The notes beneath the pieces were generated by a model. The model was not told where the DNA came from. It searched no databases and worked only from the letters and a program-made list of their open reading frames with translations. Position numbers and translations under genes: made by a program. Below, piece after piece: positions 1 to 8,172 of a stretch of 64,000 nt of DNA (its first letter is position 1; the number at the start of each line of letters is the position of its first letter). The stretch spans positions 1-64,000 of the forward strand of contig CAMBDL010000009.1 of the NCBI GenBank assembly GCA_945865365.1, given 5' to 3'. This DNA is from Streptomyces griseus (lineage in GTDB: Bacteria > Actinomycetota > Actinomycetes > Nanopelagicales > Nanopelagicaceae).

Positions 1-345
<345 letters not shown>

Positions 346-555
346 AAGTTTTATCTGGCGTACAGACAAACAAACTAACGTTTATTTTGTCTTATTACCA
401 AAGGAAATCAACGGGTATAACTTTTAACGGTCATACCGATTGAAGTATTTCTTCTGCCGTGGGTATTATCAAAAAGTAAGTGTAAAACACTGACTTTGCG
501 CTATTGAAAGCATGTCAAATAGAGCCACTTGATGGCATATATTGCATTGACTTAT
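346..555 (-). other. AT-rich 16S precursor leader spacer
   Basis: This stretch lies between the boxA-like motif and the mature 16S 5' end. It is A/T rich compared with the neighbouring genes and contains no credible gene. It should be transcribed and removed during 16S processing. The pairing strand for a processing stem would be downstream of 16S, outside the window. A TTGACA at 513-518 has no -10 partner. Confidence 0.6.
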
Positions 556-577
556 GGCACGCTGTTGAGTTCTCAAG
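556..577 (-). promoter_or_regulatory. rrn leader antitermination motif (boxA-like)
   Basis: The minus strand reads CTTGAGAACTCAACAGCGTG followed by CC, the segment conserved in actinobacterial 16S leaders and 16S-23S spacers. It sits about 210 nt upstream of mature 16S and downstream of both promoters, as expected for Nus-factor rRNA antitermination. Function is inferred from position and similarity. Confidence 0.75.
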
Positions 578-635
578 GTACGGATGCGCACTGATTCCAC
601 AGAGATCTCTCTCCGTTTTTCAGGGCAGACCGCCA

Positions 636-665
636 AACCTAGTCCATACACACGGGCACGGTCAA
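636..665 (-). promoter_or_regulatory. rrn promoter P2
   Basis: Minus-strand -35 TTGACC (660-665) and -10 TAGGTT (636-641) are separated by 18 bp. It is the second of two same-direction promoters upstream of 16S, with the same -35 hexamer as P1. It is weaker by consensus than P1. Confidence 0.55.
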
Positions 666-740
666 ACCGAGCTATATGAGGACTAGAAGTGAGGATCGAT
701 GCTGTTCGGCCTAAATCGTCCGTTTCACAGCAAGAGCGTA

Positions 741-769
741 ACTATAACCCTAGGGCCATGTAGGGTCAA
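741..769 (-). promoter_or_regulatory. rrn promoter P1
   Basis: Minus-strand -35 TTGACC (764-769) and -10 TATAGT (741-746) are separated by exactly 17 bp, a near-consensus housekeeping sigma promoter pointing at the 16S gene. It lies about 400 nt upstream of mature 16S and just after the tyrS terminator. Confidence 0.8.
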
Positions 770-810
770 ATCGGGGTAATGAGCGATTTCATACAGTCGC
801 GGAGCATGTG

Positions 811-836
811 AAAAACACTAGCCCGCTAGGCTTTTT
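811..836 (-). terminator. Terminator-like hairpin after tyrS
   Basis: A short inverted repeat (CTAG-CCCG-CTAG core) is flanked by five A and five T residues, so it can act in either direction. It begins 17 nt after the tyrS stop and would separate the arg-tyrS transcript from the rrn promoters. The stem is short, so efficiency is uncertain. Confidence 0.55.
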
Positions 837-853
837 CGCGAAATTGGCGAGAT

Positions 854-2119
854 TTAGACCAACTCGACGCATGCTAAATCGCGCTTGCCTTTTCGCAAAA
901 TCGCGTATTTACCGCATAAAAAGTCGGATTTTTGAGGAGCAAAGTCTTCACCGGAAATCTTTACGTTGTTGAGATATGCGCCACCCTCTTTTACGATGCG
1001 GCGCGCGGCAGATTTTGAATCTACGACGCCAGTAGATGCTAGGAGATCTACCCATGTAGGAATCTGCGCATCTTTTGAAATTACCGTTCGTGGAAGCTCT
1101 GCTAAGGCTCCAGCAAGAGTTTTTTCATCAAGTTCGCTTAGTTCACCTTGTCCAAAAAGTGCACGAGCCGCAGCTTCTACGCGCGAAGTTGTATCTGCGC
1201 CATGTACAAGTGTTGTTAACTCACGTGCAAGTGCACGATGGGCTTCACGCAACCCTGGATTAGCTGTATGTGCAATATCTAAAGCCTCAATATCTTCGTG
1301 AGACAAGAAAGAAAATACCTTGAGAAAGTTAATGACATCTTTATCTTCAGTATTTAACCAAAACTGAAAAAACGCATATGGAGAAGTCATCTCAGGATCC
1401 AGCCACACCGATCCTCCAGCAGTCTTACCGAACTTTGTTCCGTCGGCCTTTGCTAGAAGTGGAACTGTGAGTGCATGGGCACTCCCCTGTTCAACACGAC
1501 GAATCAAATCTAAACCGGCAACAATATTGCCCCATTGATCTGACCCGCCAAGTTGGAGCGTGCAGTTATTTCTGCGGAACAATTCTAAGTAATCATAAGC
1601 CTGTAGGACTTGATATGAGAACTCAGTATAAGAAATTCCACCGGCCTCTAATCTGCTAGATACCGAGTCCTTAGCCAACATTTGATTGACCGAAAAATGC
1701 TTTCCAATGTCGCGTAAAAATTCAATTGCACTCAGTGGTGATGTCCAATCTAAATTATTCACCACTAGCGCTGGATTAGTTTTCGCATCAAAATCTAAAA
1801 ATGCTGAAACTTGCTTACGGATGCGTGAGACCCATTCTTCTACCACTTCACTGCTATTGAGAGTTCGCTCATCATTTCGACCACTGGGATCGCCCACTAA
1901 TCCAGTGGCTCCCCCGACTAATGCAATCGGGTTGTGACCAGCTAACTGAAAACGACGAAGAACTAAAAGCACGACAAGATTTCCAACATGTAGCGAAGGC
2001 GCAGTTGGATCAAAGCCGATGTATAAAGTTATGGGCTTCTTTAATGACTCAAGGAGCGCGGCCTCATCAGTGGATTGGGCAACTAGTCCACGCCAGCGTA
2101 GGTCTTCAATCAGGTTCAT
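854..2119 (-). CDS. tyrS: Tyrosyl-tRNA synthetase
   Basis: Class I aminoacyl-tRNA synthetase that activates tyrosine with ATP and charges tRNA-Tyr in the cytoplasm. The 421-residue length is normal. The Rossmann catalytic domain carries the HIGH-type motif as HVGN (residues 44-47) and the KMSKS-type loop as KFGKT (229-233), the usual TyrS form. A C-terminal S4 RNA-binding domain follows from about residue 350. The ATG overlaps the argH stop by 4 nt (ATGA), so translation is probably coupled and tyrS is the last gene of the arginine operon. A terminator-like hairpin and the rrn promoters follow. argH and tyrS are also close in other Actinobacteria. Confidence 0.97.
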   Translation of the reverse strand: MNLIEDLRWRGLVAQSTDEAALLESLKKPITLYIGFDPTAPSLHVGNLVVLLVLRRFQLAGHNPIALVGGATGLVGDPSGRNDERTLNSSEVVEEWVSRIRKQVSAFLDFDAKTNPALVVNNLDWTSPLSAIEFLRDIGKHFSVNQMLAKDSVSSRLEAGGISYTEFSYQVLQAYDYLELFRRNNCTLQLGGSDQWGNIVAGLDLIRRVEQGSAHALTVPLLAKADGTKFGKTAGGSVWLDPEMTSPYAFFQFWLNTEDKDVINFLKVFSFLSHEDIEALDIAHTANPGLREAHRALARELTTLVHGADTTSRVEAAARALFGQGELSELDEKTLAGALAELPRTVISKDAQIPTWVDLLASTGVVDSKSAARRIVKEGGAYLNNVKISGEDFAPQKSDFLCGKYAILRKGKRDLACVELV

Positions 2120-3543
2120 GCGCTCATCATCTCTAAAAAACGCTCCTGCGCGTTGGTAATAGCTGCCATGGTCCCAGAATTAATTTTCAGAGCCTGGCTA
2201 ATTTGTGCAGCCACTAAAGCCGGTGCAGTGCCACCGTGAGTAGTGCGAGAGTTCAAGGCACCGTGGACAGTGAGAACTAAACGAACTCCCGGATCTAACG
2301 CTGGATGGATTGAGGCTAACTCGATGTCAGTGAGTTGGTGAAGTTGCCTTCCATTTTCTTCGCAGAGCGCAACGCACTTTCCGGCCGCTTCATGCGCTTG
2401 TGCAAATGCAATCTTTTTTAGCACTAAGTAATCAGCTATCTCGGTGGCTAAGGAGTAACCCATGGGAGCGGCAAGGGACATTTTTTCACGATCAAAATCT
2501 GTTGTTGCGATCATTCCAGTAACTGCAGGTAGGACTAAGAGCAACGTATCGACACTGTCGAACAAAGGCTCCTTATCTTCCTGAAGATCACGGTTGTAAG
2601 CAAAAGGTAGCCCCTTGAGCATCGTCAAGACCGAAACTAAGTTTCCGATTAAGCGACCAGATTTTCCACGAGCGAGCTCGGCCATATCGGGATTCTTTTT
2701 CTGTGGCATGATTGATGAACCCGTTGAATAGGCATCTGAAACTCTTGCCCAAGCAAACTCGGTTGATGCCCACAGAGTCCACTCTTCGCCAATTCGTGAA
2801 AGATGTACTCCGACGAGTGAGAGAATAAAGAGAGCTTCAGCAACATAATCACGATCACTCACCGCATCGATGCTATTTGCAAAAACAGAGGTAAAGCCTA
2901 AGTCACTTGCCGTTGCCGCAGGATCCAGTGGTAGTGATGAGCCAGCAAGTGCACCTGCACCTAATGAGCTCACCGACGTGCGAGCTAGCCAATCATTGAT
3001 TCGATCTAAGTCACGCGCAAATGCATGTGCATGCTTTGCTAGCTCATGGCCAAATGAAACCGGCTGTGCATGTTGGATATGAGTGAACCCAGGAGCGCTG
3101 TCGTTGACGTACTCCTCTGCTTTTTCCAATATCGCGATCTGAAGCAGCGTTATTTGTCGAGCAATTTCAAGCATATGGTCGATTGAAAAAAGTCGAAGAT
3201 CCGTTGTTACTTGATCATTTCGTGAGCGCCCTGCACGAAGTGCCCCACCTAGCGCTCCCAATTTCTCATTAAGGCCGCGTTCTAATGCACTATGGACATC
3301 TTCATCATGATCGTTGGGACTAAAGGCACCGCTTTCTACTTCAGAGGCGAGTCCATGAAGCGCTGTTTTGATTGCTGTTGCATCGCTTTTTTCAAGAACT
3401 CCACTGGACTCTAAAGCTCCAAGATGAGCGAGTGAGGAACGTATGTCATAGGGGGCAAGTCGCCAGTCAAAGTGAACGCTGCGGGAGAGGGCAAAGACCG
3501 TATCGGCCGTGCCCTGTGAAAATCGCCCACCCCAGAGTGTCAT
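2116..3543 (-). CDS. argH: Argininosuccinate lyase
   Basis: Splits argininosuccinate into arginine and fumarate, the last step of arginine synthesis. It belongs to the fumarase/aspartase superfamily; 475 residues is the normal size. The family signature GSSIMPQKKNP is at residues 275-285 and includes the mobile-loop catalytic serine. The HIQHAQPV segment near 155-162 carries the conserved histidine region. It starts directly after the argR stop with no gap and overlaps tyrS by 4 nt. argG, whose product makes its substrate, is not beside it as it is in mycobacteria. Confidence 0.97.
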   Translation of the reverse strand: MTLWGGRFSQGTADTVFALSRSVHFDWRLAPYDIRSSLAHLGALESSGVLEKSDATAIKTALHGLASEVESGAFSPNDHDEDVHSALERGLNEKLGALGGALRAGRSRNDQVTTDLRLFSIDHMLEIARQITLLQIAILEKAEEYVNDSAPGFTHIQHAQPVSFGHELAKHAHAFARDLDRINDWLARTSVSSLGAGALAGSSLPLDPAATASDLGFTSVFANSIDAVSDRDYVAEALFILSLVGVHLSRIGEEWTLWASTEFAWARVSDAYSTGSSIMPQKKNPDMAELARGKSGRLIGNLVSVLTMLKGLPFAYNRDLQEDKEPLFDSVDTLLLVLPAVTGMIATTDFDREKMSLAAPMGYSLATEIADYLVLKKIAFAQAHEAAGKCVALCEENGRQLHQLTDIELASIHPALDPGVRLVLTVHGALNSRTTHGGTAPALVAAQISQALKINSGTMAAITNAQERFLEMMSA

Positions 3544-4026
3544 CTACTTTTTCCCTACGTTAGTTCCTGCGTACGCGAGCAATTCTTTCGCTAATTGCGC
3601 TCCACCAGTGGCTTTCTTCGATACAAGGATAATCGTGTCGTCCCCTGCGATAGTTCCGATCACCCCCGTCAAGTTAGCGTGATCGAGAGAGCTGGCTAGG
3701 AACTGCGCAGCACCTGGCGGGGTATGAATAACTGCCAGGTTAGCGCTGTGATCTACAGAGAGAATTAACCGGGAAGGCATAGGTGTGATGCGAGAGAGTG
3801 CATCATCGGAGCTATCTGGAATTTGATAAATCGACTCACCATTTTTCGAACGTGCGCGAACTGCGCCAATCTCCTCTAAGTCTCGACTTGCAGTTGCTTG
3901 CGTTACTGGGAATCCCGATTTCTTCAGCAGAGTAACTAAATCAGATTGTGAGTGCACCAAACCTGATTGAATGAGGGCAATTGCGCGAGCTCTACGCGCA
4001 GAAACACTCGTTGTATTATTTGACAT
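3544..4026 (-). CDS. argR: Arginine repressor ArgR
   Basis: Arginine-responsive hexameric repressor of 160 residues. The N-terminal half is a winged helix-turn-helix (about residues 8-75, with the TQATASRDL recognition-helix segment). The C-terminal half is the oligomerisation and arginine-binding domain, with GTIAGDDTIILV near the end. The gene overlaps the 3' end of argD by 11 nt and abuts argH, so it is expressed inside the operon it presumably controls. The likely target is the ARG box at 8154-8171 upstream of argC, which would give autoregulation. Confidence 0.95.
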   Translation of the reverse strand: MSNNTTSVSARRARAIALIQSGLVHSQSDLVTLLKKSGFPVTQATASRDLEEIGAVRARSKNGESIYQIPDSSDDALSRITPMPSRLILSVDHSANLAVIHTPPGAAQFLASSLDHANLTGVIGTIAGDDTIILVSKKATGGAQLAKELLAYAGTNVGKK

Positions 4027-5185
4027 CGCTGAGCACCTTTCGCAGGATGATAATAAATTTATCGGCCTGCGCTGCAGTTACATTCAACGCAGGTGCGATA
4101 CGGACAGTGCTAGCAGTTGCGGCATTTACCAATACTCCTTGCGCGCGCATCTCAATCATAACCTGCGTGGCAATCTCTGAATTGAATTCGATACCAATTA
4201 ATAATCCGGCTCCTCTTACTTCTTTGACTCCTCGCATCTGTGCAATTTCCTGGAGCAGATAATTCCCATGCTTTACTGCCGCGACCATTAAATTTTCCTT
4301 TTCGATGGTTTTGATAACAGCTAATGCCGCCGCTGTCGTTACGGGATTACCACCGAACGTGGAGCCATGATCTCCAGGTTGAAATAGGTAGGCGCAAGCA
4401 CCGAGTGCAATCATCGCACCTAGTGGTAGCCCGCCTCCTAAACCTTTAGCTAGCGTAATGACATCTGGAGATATTCCAGAGTATTCATAGCCAAACCAAT
4501 CCCCCGTGCGCCCCATTCCAGTTTGTACGCAGTCAAGAACCATCAGTGCGCCTGTGTTGTTGCAAATTTCACGAACTCCTTGGAGATAACCTGGCGGCGG
4601 AACTATCACCCCTGCCTCTCCCATGATTGGCTCAATAATTACCATCGCAGTCCTCCTATTAACTGCACGGCGCAAGGCATCTAAATCTCCATAAGGAATA
4701 TGTTTCACGCCCTTTAAAAGCGGTAAGAATGGCTCTCGCTTTGCATGTTGACCAGTCAATGACAAGGCCCCCATAGTCCGCCCATGAAAGGCACCCTGAG
4801 CGGCAACGACTCGAAATCGACCAGTACGGCGAGAGAGTTTTAAGGCCGCCTCATTGGCTTCAGCTCCTGATTGAGCAAAGAAAACTTTTGCATCAGAATC
4901 TCCAGTAAAACTCTTCAGCTTTTCTGCGAGCTCAACAACATGTGGGTGAGCATAGAAATTACTAACATGACCAAGTGTGTTGATCTGTTGAGATACTGCT
5001 TTAACAATCGCTGGATGGGCATGCCCAAGGACATTTGTCGCAATACCACCTAGAAAATCTAAATACTTCTTTCCATCAGCGTCCGTGACAATAAGTCCCT
5101 TACCTTTTGTGAGTACAAGTGAGGGCGTGCCATAGTTACTTTGAACCGCGCTATTCCAGCGATCTAAGTAGTCACTCTTTTTCAT
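4016..5185 (-). CDS. argD: Acetylornithine aminotransferase
   Basis: PLP enzyme (class III aminotransferase, 389 residues) converting N-acetylglutamate semialdehyde plus glutamate to N-acetylornithine. The Schiff-base lysine is K247 in the segment ITLAKGLGGG. The SGAEANEAA phosphate-binding motif is at 106-114. The cofactor-ring motif reads LDCVQTG (218-224) where LDEVQTG is common: the Asp is kept but the following Glu is Cys. It overlaps argB by 4 nt upstream and argR by 11 nt downstream. argF, which usually follows argD in actinobacterial arg clusters, is absent. Confidence 0.95.
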   Translation of the reverse strand: MKKSDYLDRWNSAVQSNYGTPSLVLTKGKGLIVTDADGKKYLDFLGGIATNVLGHAHPAIVKAVSQQINTLGHVSNFYAHPHVVELAEKLKSFTGDSDAKVFFAQSGAEANEAALKLSRRTGRFRVVAAQGAFHGRTMGALSLTGQHAKREPFLPLLKGVKHIPYGDLDALRRAVNRRTAMVIIEPIMGEAGVIVPPPGYLQGVREICNNTGALMVLDCVQTGMGRTGDWFGYEYSGISPDVITLAKGLGGGLPLGAMIALGACAYLFQPGDHGSTFGGNPVTTAAALAVIKTIEKENLMVAAVKHGNYLLQEIAQMRGVKEVRGAGLLIGIEFNSEIATQVMIEMRAQGVLVNAATASTVRIAPALNVTAAQADKFIIILRKVLSDVK

Positions 5186-5967
5186 GCATTCACCAACGTT
5201 CCACCGTGTCCGGTAAGTGCCGTGTGAAAGCTCTCGGCATCAGTACCATCAATAACACGCACTGCTTTTGCGCCTTGAGATATTGCATCTAGAACTGCTT
5301 GAACTTTTGGTGCCATTCCGCCATTAAAGGTAGATTTGATGGATTCAAGCTCGTCGGCTGAGATAGATTGGATCAAAGAACTCTTATCTGGCCAGTTCCT
5401 ATAAATTCCAGGTACGTCCGTCATGATTATCAAAACGCTCGCATCTAAGGCTCCTGCAATTGCAGCTGCTGCTAGATCAGCATTTACATTTAATCCATCA
5501 TTGCTATCTCGATCTGCCGACAAAGGTGAGATCACGGGAACAGAGCTATCATCTAAAATTCTCTGGATATCCTGCGTATTAACTTCAACTACATCGCCCA
5601 CTAAACCTAAGTTGGCCGCAGAGCCATTCACCAACACACGTTTCTTGACTGACACCAACGTTGGAAAGCTACGCCCTGAAATAGAAATGGCTGGAACGCC
5701 GCTGTTAATTAATTGCAGAGCTACCGCTGGTCCAACTTCATTACATAGTTCATTTTCAACTATTGCTAAAATTTCAGGTGTTGTCACTCGAAATCCACCC
5801 ACAAATTCACTGACTATCCCAGCCTTTTTAAGTGCACTATCTATCTGTGGCCCACCACCATGGACCACTACGACTTTTTCGCCCATTGCCCGAGCGGCTA
5901 TTATCGCCGCTGAGAAGCTGCCATTTTCATCTTTCATGGCATGTCCACCAAACTTTACGACAATCAT
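5182..5967 (-). CDS. argB: Acetylglutamate kinase (short form)
   Basis: Phosphorylates N-acetylglutamate, the controlled step when ArgJ recycles the acetyl group. It is an amino-acid kinase family protein with the N-terminal phosphate-binding KFGGHAMKDE and the substrate loop HGGGPQID. At 261 residues it resembles E. coli ArgB and is shorter than the roughly 290-300-residue arginine-sensitive enzymes. It begins right at the first beta strand (MIVVKFGGH) and so lacks the N-terminal helix used for hexamer formation and arginine inhibition. An in-frame stop at 5986-5988 rules out an upstream extension. The ATG overlaps the argJ stop by 4 nt. Confidence 0.95.
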   Translation of the reverse strand: MIVVKFGGHAMKDENGSFSAAIIAARAMGEKVVVVHGGGPQIDSALKKAGIVSEFVGGFRVTTPEILAIVENELCNEVGPAVALQLINSGVPAISISGRSFPTLVSVKKRVLVNGSAANLGLVGDVVEVNTQDIQRILDDSSVPVISPLSADRDSNDGLNVNADLAAAAIAGALDASVLIIMTDVPGIYRNWPDKSSLIQSISADELESIKSTFNGGMAPKVQAVLDAISQGAKAVRVIDGTDAESFHTALTGHGGTLVNA

Positions 5968-7106
5968 GTTGCGTAGGCCGAATTCTCATGAACATAATCG
6001 TGCGACAAGTCGTTAGTCAAAATAACCGCCGATGAACTACCAACTTTCATATCGATATCGATAATAACAAGGCGATCACTGAAATCTACCGTTGTTTTGT
6101 CTGCATACGGTGCGCTGTTAGAGCAGACTTTAACGCCATTAAGGCTCACATCAATTCTCAGTGGATCTATAACGGCATTTGCAGTTCCCACGGCGGCTAA
6201 AACACGTCCCCAATTTGGGTCTCCACCGAAAATTGCAGCTTTGAGAAGATTGTTACGAGCACATGCGCGTCCGATTTCAACGGCTTCTGATTCACTATGT
6301 GCATTGTGAACGTTGATTGACACAGTTTTAGTTGAGCCTTCGGCATCGGCGATTAATTGGCTGGCCAAGGATCCACACACATGCATTAAGACTTTCTCTA
6401 GATCTTCATCACTTACAGTTACACCTGATGCCCCAGATGCCATGAGCAGTACCGTGTCATTAGTTGACGTACACCCATCTGAATCAATTCGATTAAAAGT
6501 ACGATCGGTACAGCGTGCAAATATCTCCTGCGCACTCTGCCCAATGACTGCATCGGTCATGACGACAGAGAGCATTGTTGCAAGAGCTGGAGCCAGCATT
6601 CCGGCGCCTTTTGCAATTCCACTCATTTCAATTCCATACTCTCCTATGGTTGCAATTTTAGGCACCGTATCCGTTGTCATAATTGCTTGAGCACTTAGAT
6701 CTAGCGCATCTATGGAAAGTGTCGGAACAATCTGAAGGAGGCCAGTTGTGATTTTTTCCATAGGCAAAAGTTCACCAATTAATCCCGTCGAACAAATGAC
6801 AACTTCACCAGCTGAAATAGATAAAAGTTCACCCACCATTTCAGCGGTTTTGTGAGTATCGGCAAAACCTTGTGGGCCCGTGCACGCATTTGCGCCTCCA
6901 GAATTAAGCACTACTGCCCGAACAATGCCCCCACGTGTTACCTGGCGTGACCAGATAACAGGAGCGGCAACAATTTTATTCGACGTAAAAACTGCGGCAC
7001 AATCAAAGTGCGGTCCTTGGTTCTCAATGATCGTTAAATCCAAGGCGCCGCTGCTTTTAAGTCCAGCTGCAGCTGCACCGGAGCGAAATCCTGCTGGCAG
7101 TTTCAT
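5964..7106 (-). CDS. argJ: Bifunctional ornithine acetyltransferase / N-acetylglutamate synthase
   Basis: Transfers the acetyl group from N-acetylornithine to glutamate, closing the cyclic arginine pathway; bifunctional forms also use acetyl-CoA. The 380-residue precursor should self-cleave at the AIMTTDT motif (residues 141-147) to expose a catalytic threonine. The oxyanion-hole Thr-Gly pair is at 107-108 (CSTGLIGE). Whether it accepts acetyl-CoA cannot be read from sequence. It overlaps argC upstream and argB downstream by 4 nt each. Confidence 0.95.
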   Translation of the reverse strand: MKLPAGFRSGAAAAGLKSSGALDLTIIENQGPHFDCAAVFTSNKIVAAPVIWSRQVTRGGIVRAVVLNSGGANACTGPQGFADTHKTAEMVGELLSISAGEVVICSTGLIGELLPMEKITTGLLQIVPTLSIDALDLSAQAIMTTDTVPKIATIGEYGIEMSGIAKGAGMLAPALATMLSVVMTDAVIGQSAQEIFARCTDRTFNRIDSDGCTSTNDTVLLMASGASGVTVSDEDLEKVLMHVCGSLASQLIADAEGSTKTVSINVHNAHSESEAVEIGRACARNNLLKAAIFGGDPNWGRVLAAVGTANAVIDPLRIDVSLNGVKVCSNSAPYADKTTVDFSDRLVIIDIDMKVGSSSAVILTNDLSHDYVHENSAYAT

Positions 7107-8125
7107 GCACCAAGCCCATCGGCCGAAAGTCCTGCGCCTTCGTGGAGCCCGCAGATCAAGTTAGCGTTCTGTATAGCTTGACCAGCCGCACCTTTACCTA
7201 AATTATCTATGGCAACACTAATGATTAACCGATTAGCGTGCTCGTCAACGGCCACCTGCATCTGTACTTTATTACTACCAGTCAGCGCAGCAGTCTTAGG
7301 CATCTGACCAAGCGGTAACACATCGACAAAGTATTCATTCTCGTATGCCTTGCTAAAGAGAGCATGGACAGACTCTGTGGTTACAGCTGCAGTTAGCTTG
7401 GCAGTAATTGTTGAAAGAATGCCTCGTGGCATGGGAGCAAGAATCGGGGTGAAAGATATTTTCGCCTTCTTTCCAGAAAGGCTAGATAGCGCCTGCTCGA
7501 TCTCTGGCGTGTGTTGATGCACTCCCCCGAATTTATAAGAAGTAAGTGAACTCATCACTTCACTACCTATCAAATTAATCTTTGCGTTACGCCCTGCTCC
7601 AGTGGTACCTGATGCTGCTACAACAACGATGTCACTTACATCGATAATATCTACGGCAGGTGCTACTCCTAAAACAATTGAAGTTGCATAACACCCTGGA
7701 TTTGCAACTCTACTCTCTTTAGTGATTGCCTCGCGTTGACCAGCGCATAGTTCGGGTAAGCCGTATACCCAAGCACCAGCATGATCTCCACCATAATATT
7801 TTCCCCACTGACCTGCATCTTCTAATCTAAAATCGGCACCTAGATCGACTATTTTCACATTTTCCGGAATTTTCGCAATTAAGGCGGCAGATTCACCATG
7901 TGGAAGCGCTAGAAAAACTAATTCAAGGGCTGAAAAATCGATTGCATCGACTGCCATAAAGCTTCTGCCGGCATAACTTTGTAGTTGCGGGTGCACCGAG
8001 GTGATGGTTTCACCAGCATTGGTATGAGCGCTCACGTTGATAACGTGGAAAAAAGGATGAACTGCCAGTAACCGCAGGAGTTCTCCTCCCGCATAACCGC
8101 TTCCACCAATGACCGCTGTTTGCAT
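7103..8125 (-). CDS. argC: N-acetyl-gamma-glutamyl-phosphate reductase
   Basis: NADPH-dependent reduction of N-acetylglutamyl phosphate to the semialdehyde. The 340-residue protein has the N-terminal nucleotide-binding GGSGYAGGELLR (residues 7-18) and the catalytic cysteine C145 in VANPGCYAT. It is the first gene of the arginine operon. No Shine-Dalgarno sequence is needed for this start: a -10 element ends 6 nt before the ATG, so the mRNA probably begins at or near the start codon. Repression by ArgR is expected from the ARG box over the -35. Confidence 0.96.
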   Translation of the reverse strand: MQTAVIGGSGYAGGELLRLLAVHPFFHVINVSAHTNAGETITSVHPQLQSYAGRSFMAVDAIDFSALELVFLALPHGESAALIAKIPENVKIVDLGADFRLEDAGQWGKYYGGDHAGAWVYGLPELCAGQREAITKESRVANPGCYATSIVLGVAPAVDIIDVSDIVVVAASGTTGAGRNAKINLIGSEVMSSLTSYKFGGVHQHTPEIEQALSSLSGKKAKISFTPILAPMPRGILSTITAKLTAAVTTESVHALFSKAYENEYFVDVLPLGQMPKTAALTGSNKVQMQVAVDEHANRLIISVAIDNLGKGAAGQAIQNANLICGLHEGAGLSADGLGA

Positions 8126-8131
8126 GGCTCC

Positions 8132-8160
8132 AGCATAAGGTCAGATAGATAAATATGCAA
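8132..8160 (-). promoter_or_regulatory. argC operon promoter (leaderless)
   Basis: Minus-strand -35 TTGCAT (8155-8160), 17-bp spacer and -10 TATGCT (8132-8137). Only 6 nt separate the -10 from the argC ATG at 8125, so the transcript should be leaderless. The -35 lies inside the ARG box. Confidence 0.75.
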
Positions 8161-8171
8161 GTCTATGCATA
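8154..8171 (-). promoter_or_regulatory. ARG box (ArgR operator)
   Basis: An 18-bp dyad reads TATGCATAGACTTGCATA on the minus strand, with perfect 6-nt arms TATGCA/TGCATA. It matches the actinobacterial form of the ARG box. It covers the argC -35 and ends 2 bp from the pheT stop codon, so the whole pheT-argC gap is operator plus promoter. Confidence 0.8.
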
Positions 8172-8172
8172 T

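Noticed and set aside
513-518. TTGACA as a third rrn promoter
   Set aside because: No TAnnnT-like -10 occurs 15-19 bp downstream.
469-686. Two 60-codon frames in the rrn leader
   Set aside because: They cross the rrn P2 promoter and boxA motif and have no homology or ribosome-binding site.
5423-6016. 197-codon open frame opposite argB
   Set aside because: It is antisense to a clear ArgB with all motifs, has no family resemblance, and overlaps the argJ-argB junction. Likewise 33382-33999 (opposite gap) and 24273-24797 (opposite sufR) are shadow frames.
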